Counted from the first letter of the stretch, positions 49,580-58,567 are shown. The stretch is 64,000 bases of DNA from Streptomyces sp. R302 (GCF_012927245.1 NZ_JABBGE010000005.1:372001-436000), one strand, 5' to 3'. Made by a program: numbers and translations. The notes: generated from the sequence alone by a model not told the origin.

Positions 49580-50173
49580 ATGCCCAGACAGGTGGATCAC
49601 GCGAGCCGGCGCCGCCTCATCGCCGAGGCGGTCTGCCATCTTGCCGACGAACGCGGCCTGGAGGGCGTGACCCTGCGCGACGTCGCCGCCCGGGCGCAGG
49701 TGTCGATGGGCGCGGTGCAGCGGTGCTTCCGCACCAAGGACGAGATGCTCGTCTTCGCTCTGGAGCACATCGGCGAACGGATCGGCGAGCGCGTACAGGC
49801 CCGCCTCGTCAGGAGCCCGGCCCAGTCGGCCGGCACGGCCCTGGGGCACGCGGCCACCGAACTCTCGCTGCTGCGGGAGGAACACCGCGCCGAGGCCAGA
49901 GTCTGGCTCGCCTTCGTCGCGCAGGCGGCCGTCAGCGAGGCGCTCGCCAGCACGCTGCGGGCGAACTACGCACCCCTGGAAGAGGCCTTCACCCGCCTGA
50001 TCGAGGAAGCCGCCGAAGGTACCGCCCGCACCGCTCCCCTCGACCCGAGGCGCGAGGCCCGCACCCTCCTGGCCCTCGCCGACGGCCTCACCGCCCACGT
50101 CCTCATCGGCCACCTCGCCCCCCAGGACGCAGAGGACGTCCTCCACGCACACCTCACCCGCCTCTGGGGGTAA
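49580..50173 (+). CDS. TetR-family repressor of the amidase gene
   Basis: This 197-aa protein has a TetR helix-turn-helix in EGVTLRDVAARAQVSMGAVQ followed by RCFRTKDEMLVFALEHI. A helical ligand domain follows, with EEHRAEARVWLAFVAQAAVS near residue 105, the pattern of the BetI/KstR-like C-terminal domain. The start follows a GAGGAGGG site. Two palindromes in the shared promoter region are its probable operators. It ends about 190 bp from the next gene; the gap (50174-50365) shows no coding pattern. Confidence 0.9.
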   Translation: MPRQVDHASRRRLIAEAVCHLADERGLEGVTLRDVAARAQVSMGAVQRCFRTKDEMLVFALEHIGERIGERVQARLVRSPAQSAGTALGHAATELSLLREEHRAEARVWLAFVAQAAVSEALASTLRANYAPLEEAFTRLIEEAAEGTARTAPLDPRREARTLLALADGLTAHVLIGHLAPQDAEDVLHAHLTRLWG

Positions 50174-50365
50174 CCACCGCTCCCCGTCGGCGGCACTCGC
50201 GCCCGGTGGCGATGGAGGAGGCCTCGCAGGCGCCGAGGAAGGCCACGGCGGCAGCGGCTCGGCCGGCGTGGCCGACGGTGCCGCCGGTGTCGTACCAGGG
50301 GCTGAGCCTGGACGCGGCCGACCCCCGCCCGCTCCCGGGGCCAGCCCCGGCGCCGATGCCGCCGG

Positions 50366-50962
50366 TCACCGCAGCAGGCCGAAGGCCAGGTCGGCGTCGG
50401 CCACGGCCTCGGGGTGGACATCGTGGGCGGTGCGTCCGTCGGCGATCCTCTGCCAGTTGGTCCGTGCGAGCACCCGCCGGACCGCGAGCGCCTGTGCGGC
50501 CCGCAGCTGTGCCTGGATCCCTTCGCCGAGGGCCTCCGCCAAGGCCTCCTCGTCCTCCAGCTGGTACTGCGTGAGCCGAGCCGCCAGGCTCGGTGTGGTG
50601 AACACCAGCCGGTGGAACGCCACCACCTCGGGATGATCGGCGAGGCCGGTGACGGGATCGAAGCGGTTGAGGCCGGCCCGGAAGTGCCGGTGCAACGCCG
50701 CCATCGGCTCGGTGCCGGGCGTGCGGTCGCGTACGACGCGCGCCGCCTCGCCCTGGTGGTCGGCGAACCGGTGCAGCACCAGGTCTTCCTTGGTGGGGAA
50801 GTACCGGAAGAGGGTCGGCTTGGAGATCTCGGCCGCCGCGGCGATCTCGTTGACCGAGACGCTGTCGAAGCCGCGCTCCAGGAACAGTGAGACGGCCGCG
50901 TCGCCGATGGCCTCGCGCGTCCGCTGCTTCTTGCGGGTCCGCAGCCCCGTCGACTCGCTCAT
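50366..50962 (-). CDS. TetR/AcrR-family transcriptional regulator
   Basis: This 198-aa protein starts MSESTGLRTRKKQRTREAIG and has the HTH VNEIAAAAEISKPTLFRYFP, followed by TKEDLVLHRF. The C-terminal ligand domain (MAALHRHFRAGLNRF ... VVAFHRLVFTTPSLAARLTQ) is of the common mycofactocin/MftR-like type. It is divergent from the NmrA-like gene across 54 bp of unusually AT-rich DNA (50970-51012). That stretch contains GTAACATTTATTACC, with short GTAA/TTAC arms, a plausible operator. Confidence 0.92.
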   Translation of the reverse strand: MSESTGLRTRKKQRTREAIGDAAVSLFLERGFDSVSVNEIAAAAEISKPTLFRYFPTKEDLVLHRFADHQGEAARVVRDRTPGTEPMAALHRHFRAGLNRFDPVTGLADHPEVVAFHRLVFTTPSLAARLTQYQLEDEEALAEALGEGIQAQLRAAQALAVRRVLARTNWQRIADGRTAHDVHPEAVADADLAFGLLR

Positions 50963-51016
50963 CCGGCCACAGTAACATTTATTACCAGGTTGCTTTTTTA
51001 ACCGAGTAACGTTTCG

Positions 51017-51907
51017 ATGGGCGATGTGCCTCACACAAACAGTTCTCCCGTGCTCGTCACCGGCGCGACGGGCCGGGTCGGCCGCGTCGTCGTCGACCGA
51101 CTCCTCGACGTGGGCGTGCCGGTTCGCGCCCTCGTCCGTCGCGCCGAGGCGGCGGCGACGCTGCCGTCGACCGTCGAGGTCTTCACCGGCGACCTCACCG
51201 ACCCCGAGTCCCTCGATCCGGCGCTGAAGGGCGCCGATGCGGTCTTCCTCGTCTGGACCGCGCCGCCTCCGACCGCCGAGCCGGTCATCGAGCGGCTGGC
51301 GGCGGCCCAGGTGCGGCGGGCCGTTTTCCTCTCCTCCCCCCACCAGACGCCGCACCCCTTCTTCCAGCAGCCCAATCCCATGGCGGCACTGCATGCCCAC
51401 ATCGAGCGGCTCCTCGCGGCCACCACGCTCGACACGACGGTCATCCGTCCCGGGATGTTCGCGTCGAACGCGCTCGCCTGGTGGGCGCCCGCGATCCGGA
51501 ACGGCGATGTCGTCCGGTGGCCCTACGGTGCCGCCGAGTCGGCCCCGGTCGACGACCGCGACATCGCGGCCGTGGCGGCACGCACGCTCTGCGAGGACGG
51601 ACACCTCGGAGGCGACTACGTCCTGACGGGCCCCGAGTCCCTGACGCACGCCGCGCAGCTGGACGTCATCGGTGACGCCCTGGGGCGCCGGATCGCCTAC
51701 GAGGAGATCACGCCGGACGAGTTCCGAAACCTGTGGGAGGGGACGGCGCCCAGCTCGGCCGTCGACATGCTGCTCGCCGCGTGGCGCGCCGCCGTGGGAC
51801 GGCCCGCGTACCTCACCACCGCGGTCACCGACATCCTCGGGACACCCGCACGGACCTTCCACCAATGGGCGGCCGACCATGCCGCCGCGTTCACCCGAAG
51901 TACGTGA
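51017..51907 (+). CDS. NmrA-like NAD(P)-binding protein / atypical SDR
   Basis: This 296-aa protein has the Rossmann motif VTGATGRVGRVVVDRLLD at about residues 14-31 and VEVFTGDLTDPESL near 54. The usual YxxxK is absent (HAHIERLLAATTLDTTVIRP instead), which marks an atypical, NmrA-type SDR. Such proteins act as redox sensors or isomerase-like reductases. It is divergent from a TetR regulator that probably represses it. Confidence 0.9.
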   Translation: MGDVPHTNSSPVLVTGATGRVGRVVVDRLLDVGVPVRALVRRAEAAATLPSTVEVFTGDLTDPESLDPALKGADAVFLVWTAPPPTAEPVIERLAAAQVRRAVFLSSPHQTPHPFFQQPNPMAALHAHIERLLAATTLDTTVIRPGMFASNALAWWAPAIRNGDVVRWPYGAAESAPVDDRDIAAVAARTLCEDGHLGGDYVLTGPESLTHAAQLDVIGDALGRRIAYEEITPDEFRNLWEGTAPSSAVDMLLAAWRAAVGRPAYLTTAVTDILGTPARTFHQWAADHAAAFTRST

Positions 51908-51976
51908 CCTCGTCGCCGGTGAGCCCGTACCGACGAATCCCGGTGTTAAAGTATCGTCCGATCGATCTCGATCGCA

Positions 51977-52056
51977 GGATTGTTACTTCCCGAGGCCTCC
52001 GCCTTCGTCGCCCACGCGACGCCATGGCGGTGTGCCGCCCGAGGGAAGGCAAGGCC
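51977..52056 (+). promoter_or_regulatory. RAT antiterminator site for the BglG-family protein
   Basis: GGATTGTTACTTCCC (51977-51991) and GGGAAGGCAAGGCC (52043-52056) are the two halves of a ribonucleic antiterminator. The GGATTGTTACT and GGCAARRCC signatures are conserved in BglG/SacY/LicT sites. Here the two halves are joined by a 51-nt insert, far longer than the usual small loop. The last five bases overlap the 5' arm of the terminator at 52052, so the two structures exclude each other. Confidence 0.85.
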
Positions 52057-52094
52057 TGGGTAGCGCCGTGTGCGCGACCCGGGCCTTTTTTGTT
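52052..52094 (+). terminator. conditional intrinsic terminator before the PTS gene
   Basis: AGGCCTGGGT (52052-52061) pairs with ACCCGGGCCT (52077-52086), with one G-U pair. A TTTTTTGTT run follows, rare for Streptomyces. It lies 80 bp before the PTS start and overlaps the RAT, the classic layout for BglG-type antitermination. Confidence 0.85.
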
Positions 52095-52165
52095 GCCCGG
52101 ATCCGGGCGTGAGAGATCGCGGACAGAAGCAGGACGGCAGCAGCCCGAGGATGCAAGGAAGCATC

Positions 52166-54301
52166 ATGAACACACCCGCAACCGGTCACGGCACGCCGGC
52201 GGAGCGCATCCTCCGCGGCGTCGGCGGAGCCGAGAACGTCGAGAGCCTCACGCACTGCGCGACGAGGCTCCGCTTCCAGCTCCACGACGGGGCGAAGGCC
52301 GACACGGCCGCGCTCGACGCCCTCGACGGCGTCATGGCCACCGTGCCGCAGTCCGGCGACCGCCTCCAGATCGTGATCGGCGGAGCCGTCGCACGGGTCT
52401 ACTCCGAGATCATGAACCTGCCGTCGATGACGGACGGCGGCACGGCCCCGCCGAAGTCGGACGCGGACGTCAAGGCCGAGGCGCGGGCCAGGAGCCGCGG
52501 CCGCTACCTCTGGCTCGACAACTTCTTCGAGTACCTCTCGGACTCCTTCCGCCCGCTCATGGGCGTGCTGCTCGGCTCCTCGCTGATCATCGCGATCGCC
52601 TCCGTCCTCGACGCCCTCGGCGTGGTCGACTTCCGTGCCGCGGACAAGTCCGCGACCTGGGTGTTCGTCGACGCCATGTGGCGCTCGGTGCTCTACTTCC
52701 TGCCGATCTTCGTCGCCTACAACGCGGCGAAGAAGCTGAAGATCGACCCATGGGTGGGCGCCACCGTGATGGCCGCCGTGATGACCCCGAACTTCACGGG
52801 CCTGATCAACTCCAAGATCCCCGGCGTCACGACCACCACCAACGAGACGCTCGGCACCACGGAGTCCGTGGCGCACGTCTTCGGCCTGCCGATGCAGCTG
52901 AACGACTACGGCGGCCAGGTGTTCGTACCGCTGCTGATGGTCGCCCTGCTCGCCCTCGTCTACAAGGGCCTGCAGCGCGTCTTCCCCGAGAGCGTGCACA
53001 TGGTCTTCGTGCCGTTCTTCAGCATGCTGATCATGATCCCGGTGACCGCCTTCCTCATCGGCCCGCTGGGCATCTGGGCCGGCAACGGCCTCGGCGAGGG
53101 GCTGTCCTGGCTGAACGGCAACGCGCCGCTCGTCTTCGCGATCATGATCCCGCTGCTCTACCCCTTCCTGGTGCCGCTGGGCCTGCACTGGCCGCTGAAC
53201 GCGCTCATGCTGCAGAACATCAACACCCTCGGCTACGACTTCATCCAGGGCCCCATGGGCGCCTGGAACTTCGCCTGCTTCGGCGCCACCGCCGGTGTCC
53301 TGCTCCTCTCGGTGCGCCACCGCGAGAAGGAGATGCGCCAGACCGCGACCGGCGCCCTCGCCGCCGGCCTCTTCGGCGGCATCTCCGAACCCTCGCTGTA
53401 CGGCATCCACCTGCGCTTCAAGCGGATCTACCCGCGCATGCTGGTCGGCTGCCTCGTCGGCGGCGTCATCGTGGGCGTCCTGGGCGGCGTCGACACCAAC
53501 GCCTTCGCCTTCACCTCGCTGCTGACCATCCCGGTCTTCGACCCGATGCCGGTCTACGTCATCGCGATCACGGCGTCCTTCTTCACCGCCATGGCACTCG
53601 TGTACTTCTCCGATTTCCGCACCCCGCAGGACCGCGCCCGGGCCAACGCCGAGCGCGACGCCGCCGAGGCGGCCTCCCGGGAGAGCGAGACGGCCGACGC
53701 CCGCGAGCTCGTCACCGTCGGCGCTCCCGCGAGCGCCGCGGTCGGCTCGCCCGCGGCACCCGCCACCCCCACCCCCACCCCCACCCCCACCCCCACCCCC
53801 ACCCCCAACCCCATCTCCACCTCCGCCGAGGAGGCCACCGCAGGGAAGGGCATCCAGCTCGCCGCGCCGGTCGCGGGCCGTGTGGTCGACCTCGACGAGG
53901 TCGGGGACCCGGTCTTCGCCTCCCGCGCGCTCGGCGAGGGCGTGGGCATCGAGCCGGCCGACGGCCGGGTCGTCGCCCCGGTCGACGGAGACCTGATGGT
54001 CGTCGCCGACACCGGCCACGCCTTCGGCATCCGTACCCCCGACGGCGTCGAGGTCCTCATCCACGTCGGCATCGACACGGTGCAGATGCAGGGGGAGGGC
54101 TTCGACGTCCGGGCCGAGGCCGGCCGGCAGGTCCGGGCCGGAGACCTGCTCGTCGAGGTCGACCTCGACGCGGTCCGCGCGGCGGAGCACCCGACCGTCA
54201 CCCTCATGACCGTCACCAACACCGCGGAGCTCGCCTCGGTCGAGCCGCACACCGGGCAGGACGTCGCCGTCGGCGCGCCCGTGGTGACCGTACGGCGGTG
54301 A
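52166..54301 (+). CDS. PTS beta-glucoside-type permease EIIBCA
   Basis: This 711-aa membrane permease phosphorylates sugar during uptake. The EIIB domain has the phospho-Cys31 in ESLTHCATRLRF. EIIC spans about residues 115-500, with ten or so helices and the sugar-site segment GLFGGISEPSLYGIHLRFKR. A Thr-Pro repeat linker comes from a CACCCC DNA repeat at 53764-53808. The EIIA domain has the active His in EVLIHVGIDTVQMQGEGF near residue 632. The order BCA is that of BglF-type permeases. Its leader carries the RAT/terminator switch and the next gene encodes the antiterminator, so it should be induced by its own substrate, probably an aryl-beta-glucoside or related disaccharide. Confidence 0.93.
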   Translation: MNTPATGHGTPAERILRGVGGAENVESLTHCATRLRFQLHDGAKADTAALDALDGVMATVPQSGDRLQIVIGGAVARVYSEIMNLPSMTDGGTAPPKSDADVKAEARARSRGRYLWLDNFFEYLSDSFRPLMGVLLGSSLIIAIASVLDALGVVDFRAADKSATWVFVDAMWRSVLYFLPIFVAYNAAKKLKIDPWVGATVMAAVMTPNFTGLINSKIPGVTTTTNETLGTTESVAHVFGLPMQLNDYGGQVFVPLLMVALLALVYKGLQRVFPESVHMVFVPFFSMLIMIPVTAFLIGPLGIWAGNGLGEGLSWLNGNAPLVFAIMIPLLYPFLVPLGLHWPLNALMLQNINTLGYDFIQGPMGAWNFACFGATAGVLLLSVRHREKEMRQTATGALAAGLFGGISEPSLYGIHLRFKRIYPRMLVGCLVGGVIVGVLGGVDTNAFAFTSLLTIPVFDPMPVYVIAITASFFTAMALVYFSDFRTPQDRARANAERDAAEAASRESETADARELVTVGAPASAAVGSPAAPATPTPTPTPTPTPTPNPISTSAEEATAGKGIQLAAPVAGRVVDLDEVGDPVFASRALGEGVGIEPADGRVVAPVDGDLMVVADTGHAFGIRTPDGVEVLIHVGIDTVQMQGEGFDVRAEAGRQVRAGDLLVEVDLDAVRAAEHPTVTLMTVTNTAELASVEPHTGQDVAVGAPVVTVRR

Positions 54302-54321
54302 CGGGCGGCCACCGACCCGTC

Positions 54322-54355
54322 GCGGGTACGCGCACCCCGCGGAGCGCGTACCCGC
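54322..54355 (+). terminator. 12-bp stem-loop between the PTS gene and bglG-like gene
   Basis: GCGGGTACGCGC (54322-54333) and GCGCGTACCCGC (54344-54355) are perfect complements around a 10-nt loop. It may reduce read-through from the PTS gene to the antiterminator gene. Confidence 0.65.
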
Positions 54356-54434
54356 ACGGCCTCGGCGAGGCTCCCGCGGAGCATGCGGGATCATTGGGGG
54401 AGAAACGGACCGCGGACGACAAGGAGAGCAGGCT

Positions 54435-55292
54435 GTGAAGGCGCTGCGTGTCCTCAACAACAACGTGGTCCTCGCGCGCGACGACCAGGGCCAGGAGGTC
54501 ATCCTCACCGGGCGCGGCATCGGCTTCAGCTCCCGTCAGGGCAAGCCGGTCGACCCGGCGCTGATCGTCCGCGTCTTCGTCCCGGCGGACGGCCGTGACC
54601 CCGACCACCTGAGCGAGGTCCTCTCCCTCATCGACGAGGAGATCCTGCGGGCCGTCGTGATCGCCCTGGACGAGTCCGGCATCGAGGGCCGCGAGTCCAC
54701 CCGGCCGACCCTCGCCATCGCCGTCGCCGACCACGTCGCCGGCGCGCTGGACCGCGCCGCGCGGGGCATCGCCGTCGAGTACCCGCTGCGCGCCGAGGTC
54801 CAGGCCCTGTACGCCACCGAGTACGCCCAGGCCCAGCGCCTGCTCGCCGCCATCAACGAACGCGTGGACCCGCGACTGGAGCCGCCCGAGGCGATCGCGC
54901 TCGCCCTGCACCTGGTGAACGCGGGCTTCGCCACGGGTGACCTGTCCTTCACGTACACGATGACCGGCGTCATCCACCAGATGCTCGCCGTCGTCAGGGA
55001 ACGGCACGGACTGTCGGTCTCCCAGGAGTCGATGAGCGCGGCGCGGTTCATCACCCACGTGCGCTACCTCTTCGTCCGGATCCAGCAGCACCGGCAGCTG
55101 AAGGGACACGAGTCCACGATCGGCCAGGGCATCCGCCGCCACTACCCGGAGGCGACCCGCACCGCGCAGCAGCTGGCCACGATCGTCGAGCTGCGCCTGG
55201 GCACGCACCTGAGCGAGGACGAGGTCTCCTACCTGGCGCTCCACGTCGCCCGCATGACCACGGAGACGGAGCCGGACGGCAGCGCGGCATGA
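54435..55292 (+). CDS. BglG-family transcriptional antiterminator
   Basis: This 285-aa protein has the N-terminal RNA-binding CAT domain (MKALRVLNNNVVLARDDQGQ then EVILTGRGIGFSSRQG, residues 1-40). Two PRD regulatory domains follow: PRD1 about 65-170 with AIALALHLVNAG, and PRD2 about 171-280 with FITHVRYLFVRIQQ and YLALHVARM. The His residues are phosphorylated by PTS proteins in relatives, which switches activity. It should bind the RAT at 51977-52056 and let transcription into the PTS gene. A GGAGAG site precedes the start at 54435. Confidence 0.93.
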   Translation: MKALRVLNNNVVLARDDQGQEVILTGRGIGFSSRQGKPVDPALIVRVFVPADGRDPDHLSEVLSLIDEEILRAVVIALDESGIEGRESTRPTLAIAVADHVAGALDRAARGIAVEYPLRAEVQALYATEYAQAQRLLAAINERVDPRLEPPEAIALALHLVNAGFATGDLSFTYTMTGVIHQMLAVVRERHGLSVSQESMSAARFITHVRYLFVRIQQHRQLKGHESTIGQGIRRHYPEATRTAQQLATIVELRLGTHLSEDEVSYLALHVARMTTETEPDGSAA

Positions 55293-55297
55293 GGCGC

Positions 55298-55322
55298 CCG
55301 GCGCTCCCGCCACGAGCGCCGG
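55298..55322. terminator. bidirectional stem-loop between convergent genes
   Basis: CCGGCGCTC and GAGCGCCGG (55298-55306 and 55314-55322) form a perfect 9-bp stem between the bglG-like gene and the ABC ATPase gene. Confidence 0.6.
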
Positions 55323-55338
55323 CCCCGGCTTCCGGCAC

Positions 55339-56124
55339 TCACGGACGGGGCTCGGAGGGGAGGAAGGTCACCTGGGGCGCGCCGGTGCGCGGATGGACGG
55401 TGATCTCGCTCTCCACCCCGTACACCTCGGACAGCAGCCGGGGCGTGAGGACCTCCACCGGTGGGCCCGACGCGGTGACCCTGCCGTCCCGCAGGACGTA
55501 GAGGCGGTCGCAGTAGTACGCGGCGAGGTTGAGGTCGTGCAGGGCGACCAGGACCGTGGCCGGCAGCTTCCGCAGGGTGCCCAGGACGTCCAGCTGGTGG
55601 CGGATGTCCAGGTGGTTCGTCGGCTCGTCCAGGACGAGGAGGGACGGTCGCTGGGCGAGGGCGCGGGCGATGAGGACGCGTTGGCGTTCGCCGCCGGAGA
55701 GCCGGTCGAAGGGGCGGTGGGCGAGGTCGGTGGCGTCCACCGCGTCCAGGGCCGCACCGACCAGTTCGGCGTCCTCGCGGGTGTCTCCGTCGAGGAGCCG
55801 CTTGTGCGGGGTGCGGCCCATGGCGACGACCTCACGCACGGAGAGGTCGAAGTCGGCGCCCGGCTCCTGCACCACGGCCGCGACGGTGCGGGCCAGGTGC
55901 CGTACGGGCAGCGCCCAGGCGTCGGCGCCGTCGACGCCGACCCGGCCCGCGGCGGGGCGCAGGACGCGGTAGACGGCGCGCAGCAGGCTGGACTTGCCGC
56001 TCCCGTTGGGACCGACGAGGCCGATGACCTCGCCGGGGCGCGCGGTCAGGGACACGTCCTCGACGAGGCGGTGGGCGCCGACGGTCAGGGTGACGCCGTC
56101 GACGACGAGTTCGGTGGCGGTCAC
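55339..56124 (-). CDS. btuD: ABC transporter ATPase, corrinoid/siderophore type (BtuD-like)
   Basis: This 261-aa ATPase has Walker A in GLVGPNGSGKSSLL at about residues 34-47, the signature LSGGERQRVLIARAL near 146, Walker B LLVLDEPTNHLD near 165 and the H-loop ALHDLNLAAYYCD near 200. It belongs to the Fe3+-siderophore/vitamin B12 importer branch (FepC/BtuD). The GTG at 56124 overlaps the permease stop (GTGA). The cobalamin riboswitch ahead of the operon points to corrinoid import. Confidence 0.9.
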   Translation of the reverse strand: MTATELVVDGVTLTVGAHRLVEDVSLTARPGEVIGLVGPNGSGKSSLLRAVYRVLRPAAGRVGVDGADAWALPVRHLARTVAAVVQEPGADFDLSVREVVAMGRTPHKRLLDGDTREDAELVGAALDAVDATDLAHRPFDRLSGGERQRVLIARALAQRPSLLVLDEPTNHLDIRHQLDVLGTLRKLPATVLVALHDLNLAAYYCDRLYVLRDGRVTASGPPVEVLTPRLLSEVYGVESEITVHPRTGAPQVTFLPSEPRP

Positions 56125-57266
56125 GCCCCTCCTCGGTCGGTGCCCCTGCGGGCGTCGCGGCGCATCAGCCACAGGAAGAACGGTCCGCCGCACAGGGCCG
56201 TGAGCACGCCGACGGGTATCTCCATGGGCGCGGCGACGACACGCGCGGCGATGTCGGCCCAGACGAGGAAGACCGCGCCGCCGAGCGCGGCGGCCGGCAG
56301 GACGCGGCGGTGGTCGCCGCCGACGGCGAGGCGGACGATGTGCGGCAGCATCAGGCCGACGAAGCCGATCGGTCCGCACGCCGCGACGAGGACGCCGGTG
56401 ACGAGGGACAGCAGGACGAACATGCGGGCGCGGAAGCGGGCCACGTCCAGGCCCATCGTGGTGGCCGCCTCCTCACCGGCGAGCAGAAGGTTCAGGTTGC
56501 GCGCCTGCACGAGGAGGACGGAGACGCCGAGCAGCAGGGCGGCGCCGGGCAGCCACAGTGTTCCCCAGTTGACGCCGCCGAGGCCGCCGAGGGTCCAGGC
56601 GAGGACCGCGCGGGCCTCGTTGCCCCGGTCGGTGGTGAGCAGCAGCAGGTCCAGTACGGCGGTGAGCACCGCGGCGACGGCCACACCGGACAGGACCAGC
56701 CGAGCCGAGGTGATCCTGCCACCGGTGCGCGCCGTGGTGTAGACGAGGAGCAGGGCCCCGAGCGCGCCCGCGAACGCGGCGACCGACAGCGACACCGGCC
56801 CGAACAGGGTGACCCCGAACACGATCACCGTCACGGCGCCCAGGGACGCCCCGGAGGAGACCCCGAGCAGGTAGGGCTCGGCGAGCGGGTTGCGGATCAG
56901 GGCCTGCAGGGCGGTCCCCACGACCGCGAGTCCGGCGCCGGCCACGGCTCCGAGCAGGACGCGGGGCGCGCGGACGTCCAGCACGATGGTCTCGCGCGCC
57001 CGCGACCAGTCCCGTTCCACCCAGTCGGCGCCCAGCGCGTGCGTCACGATGCCCCACACCTGGCCGGGCGGCACCCGCACCGAACCGATCGCCAGGCCGG
57101 CCGTGACGGAGACCACCAGCACGACGGCCAGGACCACGAGGACGACGGCGAGACGGGCCATGCCGGGATCGTCACCGCCCGGGCGGCCCGGCCCGGCCCG
57201 CCTGTCGTCCTGCCTCCCCGGTCGCGCGGCCCGCCCGGGGGCGGCGTCGGTGACCGGGGCCGTCAC
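56121..57266 (-). CDS. btuC: ABC transporter permease, FecCD/BtuC type
   Basis: This 381-aa membrane protein has about ten helices and the family marks VRAPRVLLGAVAGAGLAVVG, NPLAEPYLLGVSSGASLGAV and GPIGFVGLMLPHIVRLAVGG. An unusual cytosolic Pro/Arg/Gly-rich tail of about 34 residues precedes the first helix. An in-frame ATG (MARLAVVLVVL) after this tail is an alternative start. The GTG at 57266 overlaps the stop of the binding-protein gene. Confidence 0.9.
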   Translation of the reverse strand: MTAPVTDAAPGRAARPGRQDDRRAGPGRPGGDDPGMARLAVVLVVLAVVLVVSVTAGLAIGSVRVPPGQVWGIVTHALGADWVERDWSRARETIVLDVRAPRVLLGAVAGAGLAVVGTALQALIRNPLAEPYLLGVSSGASLGAVTVIVFGVTLFGPVSLSVAAFAGALGALLLVYTTARTGGRITSARLVLSGVAVAAVLTAVLDLLLLTTDRGNEARAVLAWTLGGLGGVNWGTLWLPGAALLLGVSVLLVQARNLNLLLAGEEAATTMGLDVARFRARMFVLLSLVTGVLVAACGPIGFVGLMLPHIVRLAVGGDHRRVLPAAALGGAVFLVWADIAARVVAAPMEIPVGVLTALCGGPFFLWLMRRDARRGTDRGGA

Positions 57267-58303
57267 CGGAAGCTCTCCGGCCGGATGCCACGGGCCAGAT
57301 CGTCCACCGCGTACGCGGCCCGTACGCCGACGAGGGTGGCGGTCAACGGCAGAACGACGAACCGCTTGTTCCTGATGGCGGGCACGTCCTTCAGCGCGGG
57401 CTGGCCGAGCAGGAACTCCTTCTTCTGTTCGACGCTTCCGGAGCCCGCGTAGTCGTAGATCGCGATGACCTCCGGCCCGCGGTCGACGACCTGCTCCCAG
57501 GAGACGTCGCCGAAGACGTCGTCGAGGTCGGCGAAGACGTTCGTGCCGCCGGCCAGCCGGATCAGTTCGGTGCCGAGGCTCTTGCCGCCCGCGGTGAAGG
57601 CGGCCTTGTCACCGCTGTCGTACACGAAGACGGTCACCGGGGGCTCGCCCCTGACGGCGGCGGAGGCCTTCTCGACCCTCGCCCGCAGGTCGGAGACCAG
57701 CTTGTCCGCGCGGTCGGACACGCCGAAGATCGTGCCGACGGTACGGATCTCCTCGTACGCGTCCTCCATCGTCACCCGCTCCTTCCCGCAGTACTCGCGG
57801 TTCAGATGGGTGTCGATGCCCGCGTCCCGGAACGCCTCGCGGGAGCGGCCCTCCTTCTCGGCGAAGGCGCTGCCGTAGCCGCCGTACACCAGGTCCGGTT
57901 CGGCGTCCAGAACGGTCTCGAAGGACGGTTCCCGCTCTGCCAGTTCCGGGATCGACGCGTAGTCCTTCCGCAGTTCGGGCAGGACGGCGGAGTCGGGGAA
58001 GGCGGTGCCGACCATGCGGTCCTTCAGCCCCAGGGCGAGCATCAGCTCCGCCGGATGCTGGTGGATGGTGACGACGCGGGCGGGCGCCTCGTCGTACGTC
58101 GTCCTCACGCCGCAGTTGTCGATGGTGACGGGAAAGTTCCCGTCGGACGCGGACGCGGACGTGGCCTTCGTGTCCTGGGCGGTGTCCTGCGGCGAGCCGC
58201 AGCCGGCGGTCAGCAGGGCCGCCGACAGGGCGAGGGCCGAGGCCGTGGCGCGCAGGGCGCGGCGTCGGCGGGCAGGGGTGAACAGCTGGGAACGGTCGTA
58301 CAA
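57263..58303 (-). CDS. btuF: corrinoid/siderophore-type substrate-binding lipoprotein (BtuF-like)
   Basis: This 346-aa class III binding protein starts at a TTG with a perfect AGGAGG 6 bp before; no ATG or GTG is better placed. The lipobox is LTAGC near residue 38. A two-lobed fold follows, with PARVVTIHQHPAELMLALGL near residue 75, LDAEPDLVYGGYGSAFAEK near 130 and the late RNKRFVVLPLTATLVGVRAA. Acidic residues that dock to BtuC-type permeases are in YDEAP- and FGDVSWEQ-type segments. The cobalamin riboswitch in its leader makes corrinoid, or possibly cobalt-chelate, the likely cargo. Confidence 0.88.
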   Translation of the reverse strand: MYDRSQLFTPARRRRALRATASALALSAALLTAGCGSPQDTAQDTKATSASASDGNFPVTIDNCGVRTTYDEAPARVVTIHQHPAELMLALGLKDRMVGTAFPDSAVLPELRKDYASIPELAEREPSFETVLDAEPDLVYGGYGSAFAEKEGRSREAFRDAGIDTHLNREYCGKERVTMEDAYEEIRTVGTIFGVSDRADKLVSDLRARVEKASAAVRGEPPVTVFVYDSGDKAAFTAGGKSLGTELIRLAGGTNVFADLDDVFGDVSWEQVVDRGPEVIAIYDYAGSGSVEQKKEFLLGQPALKDVPAIRNKRFVVLPLTATLVGVRAAYAVDDLARGIRPESFR

Positions 58304-58337
58304 GTGAAGCCTCCTGGGGAGTCCGCGCTCCTCGGAT

Positions 58338-58502
58338 CGGGCCCGCGACAGGCCAGTGTCCTGACTCCCGGATCGACGCTCCCCTTGCCTTCCCACGCAC
58401 GGCGCAGTGGCATGCCGAAGGGTGCACTCCCCGGTCACAGTGGCGGGACCGTGCCGGAATCGCACCGGCTTCCTGTCTCCCGTCGCGGTGATGACCCGTT
58501 GA
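58338..58502 (-). ncRNA. cobalamin (AdoCbl) riboswitch
   Basis: On the minus strand the leader reads GAAGCCGGTGCGATTCCGGC near 58473-58454, then GGTCCCGCCACTGTGACC. A second GCCACTG follows near 58413, and the B12 box AGTCAGGACACTGGCCTG lies near 58366-58349. These are the conserved cores of the cobalamin riboswitch in the right order. It ends about 40 bp before the TTG of the binding-protein gene and should shut off the importer when cobalamin is plentiful. Confidence 0.93.
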
Positions 58503-58567
58503 TCCTACGATCCGCCGCGCCCCCGTCAAAAGGGCGCGAGCACCGCGCGCACGCCCCGCGGCACGCG

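Noticed and set aside
53764..53808. CACCCC repeat inside the PTS gene as a possible separate element
   Set aside because: It is in frame and encodes the Thr-Pro linker before the EIIA domain.
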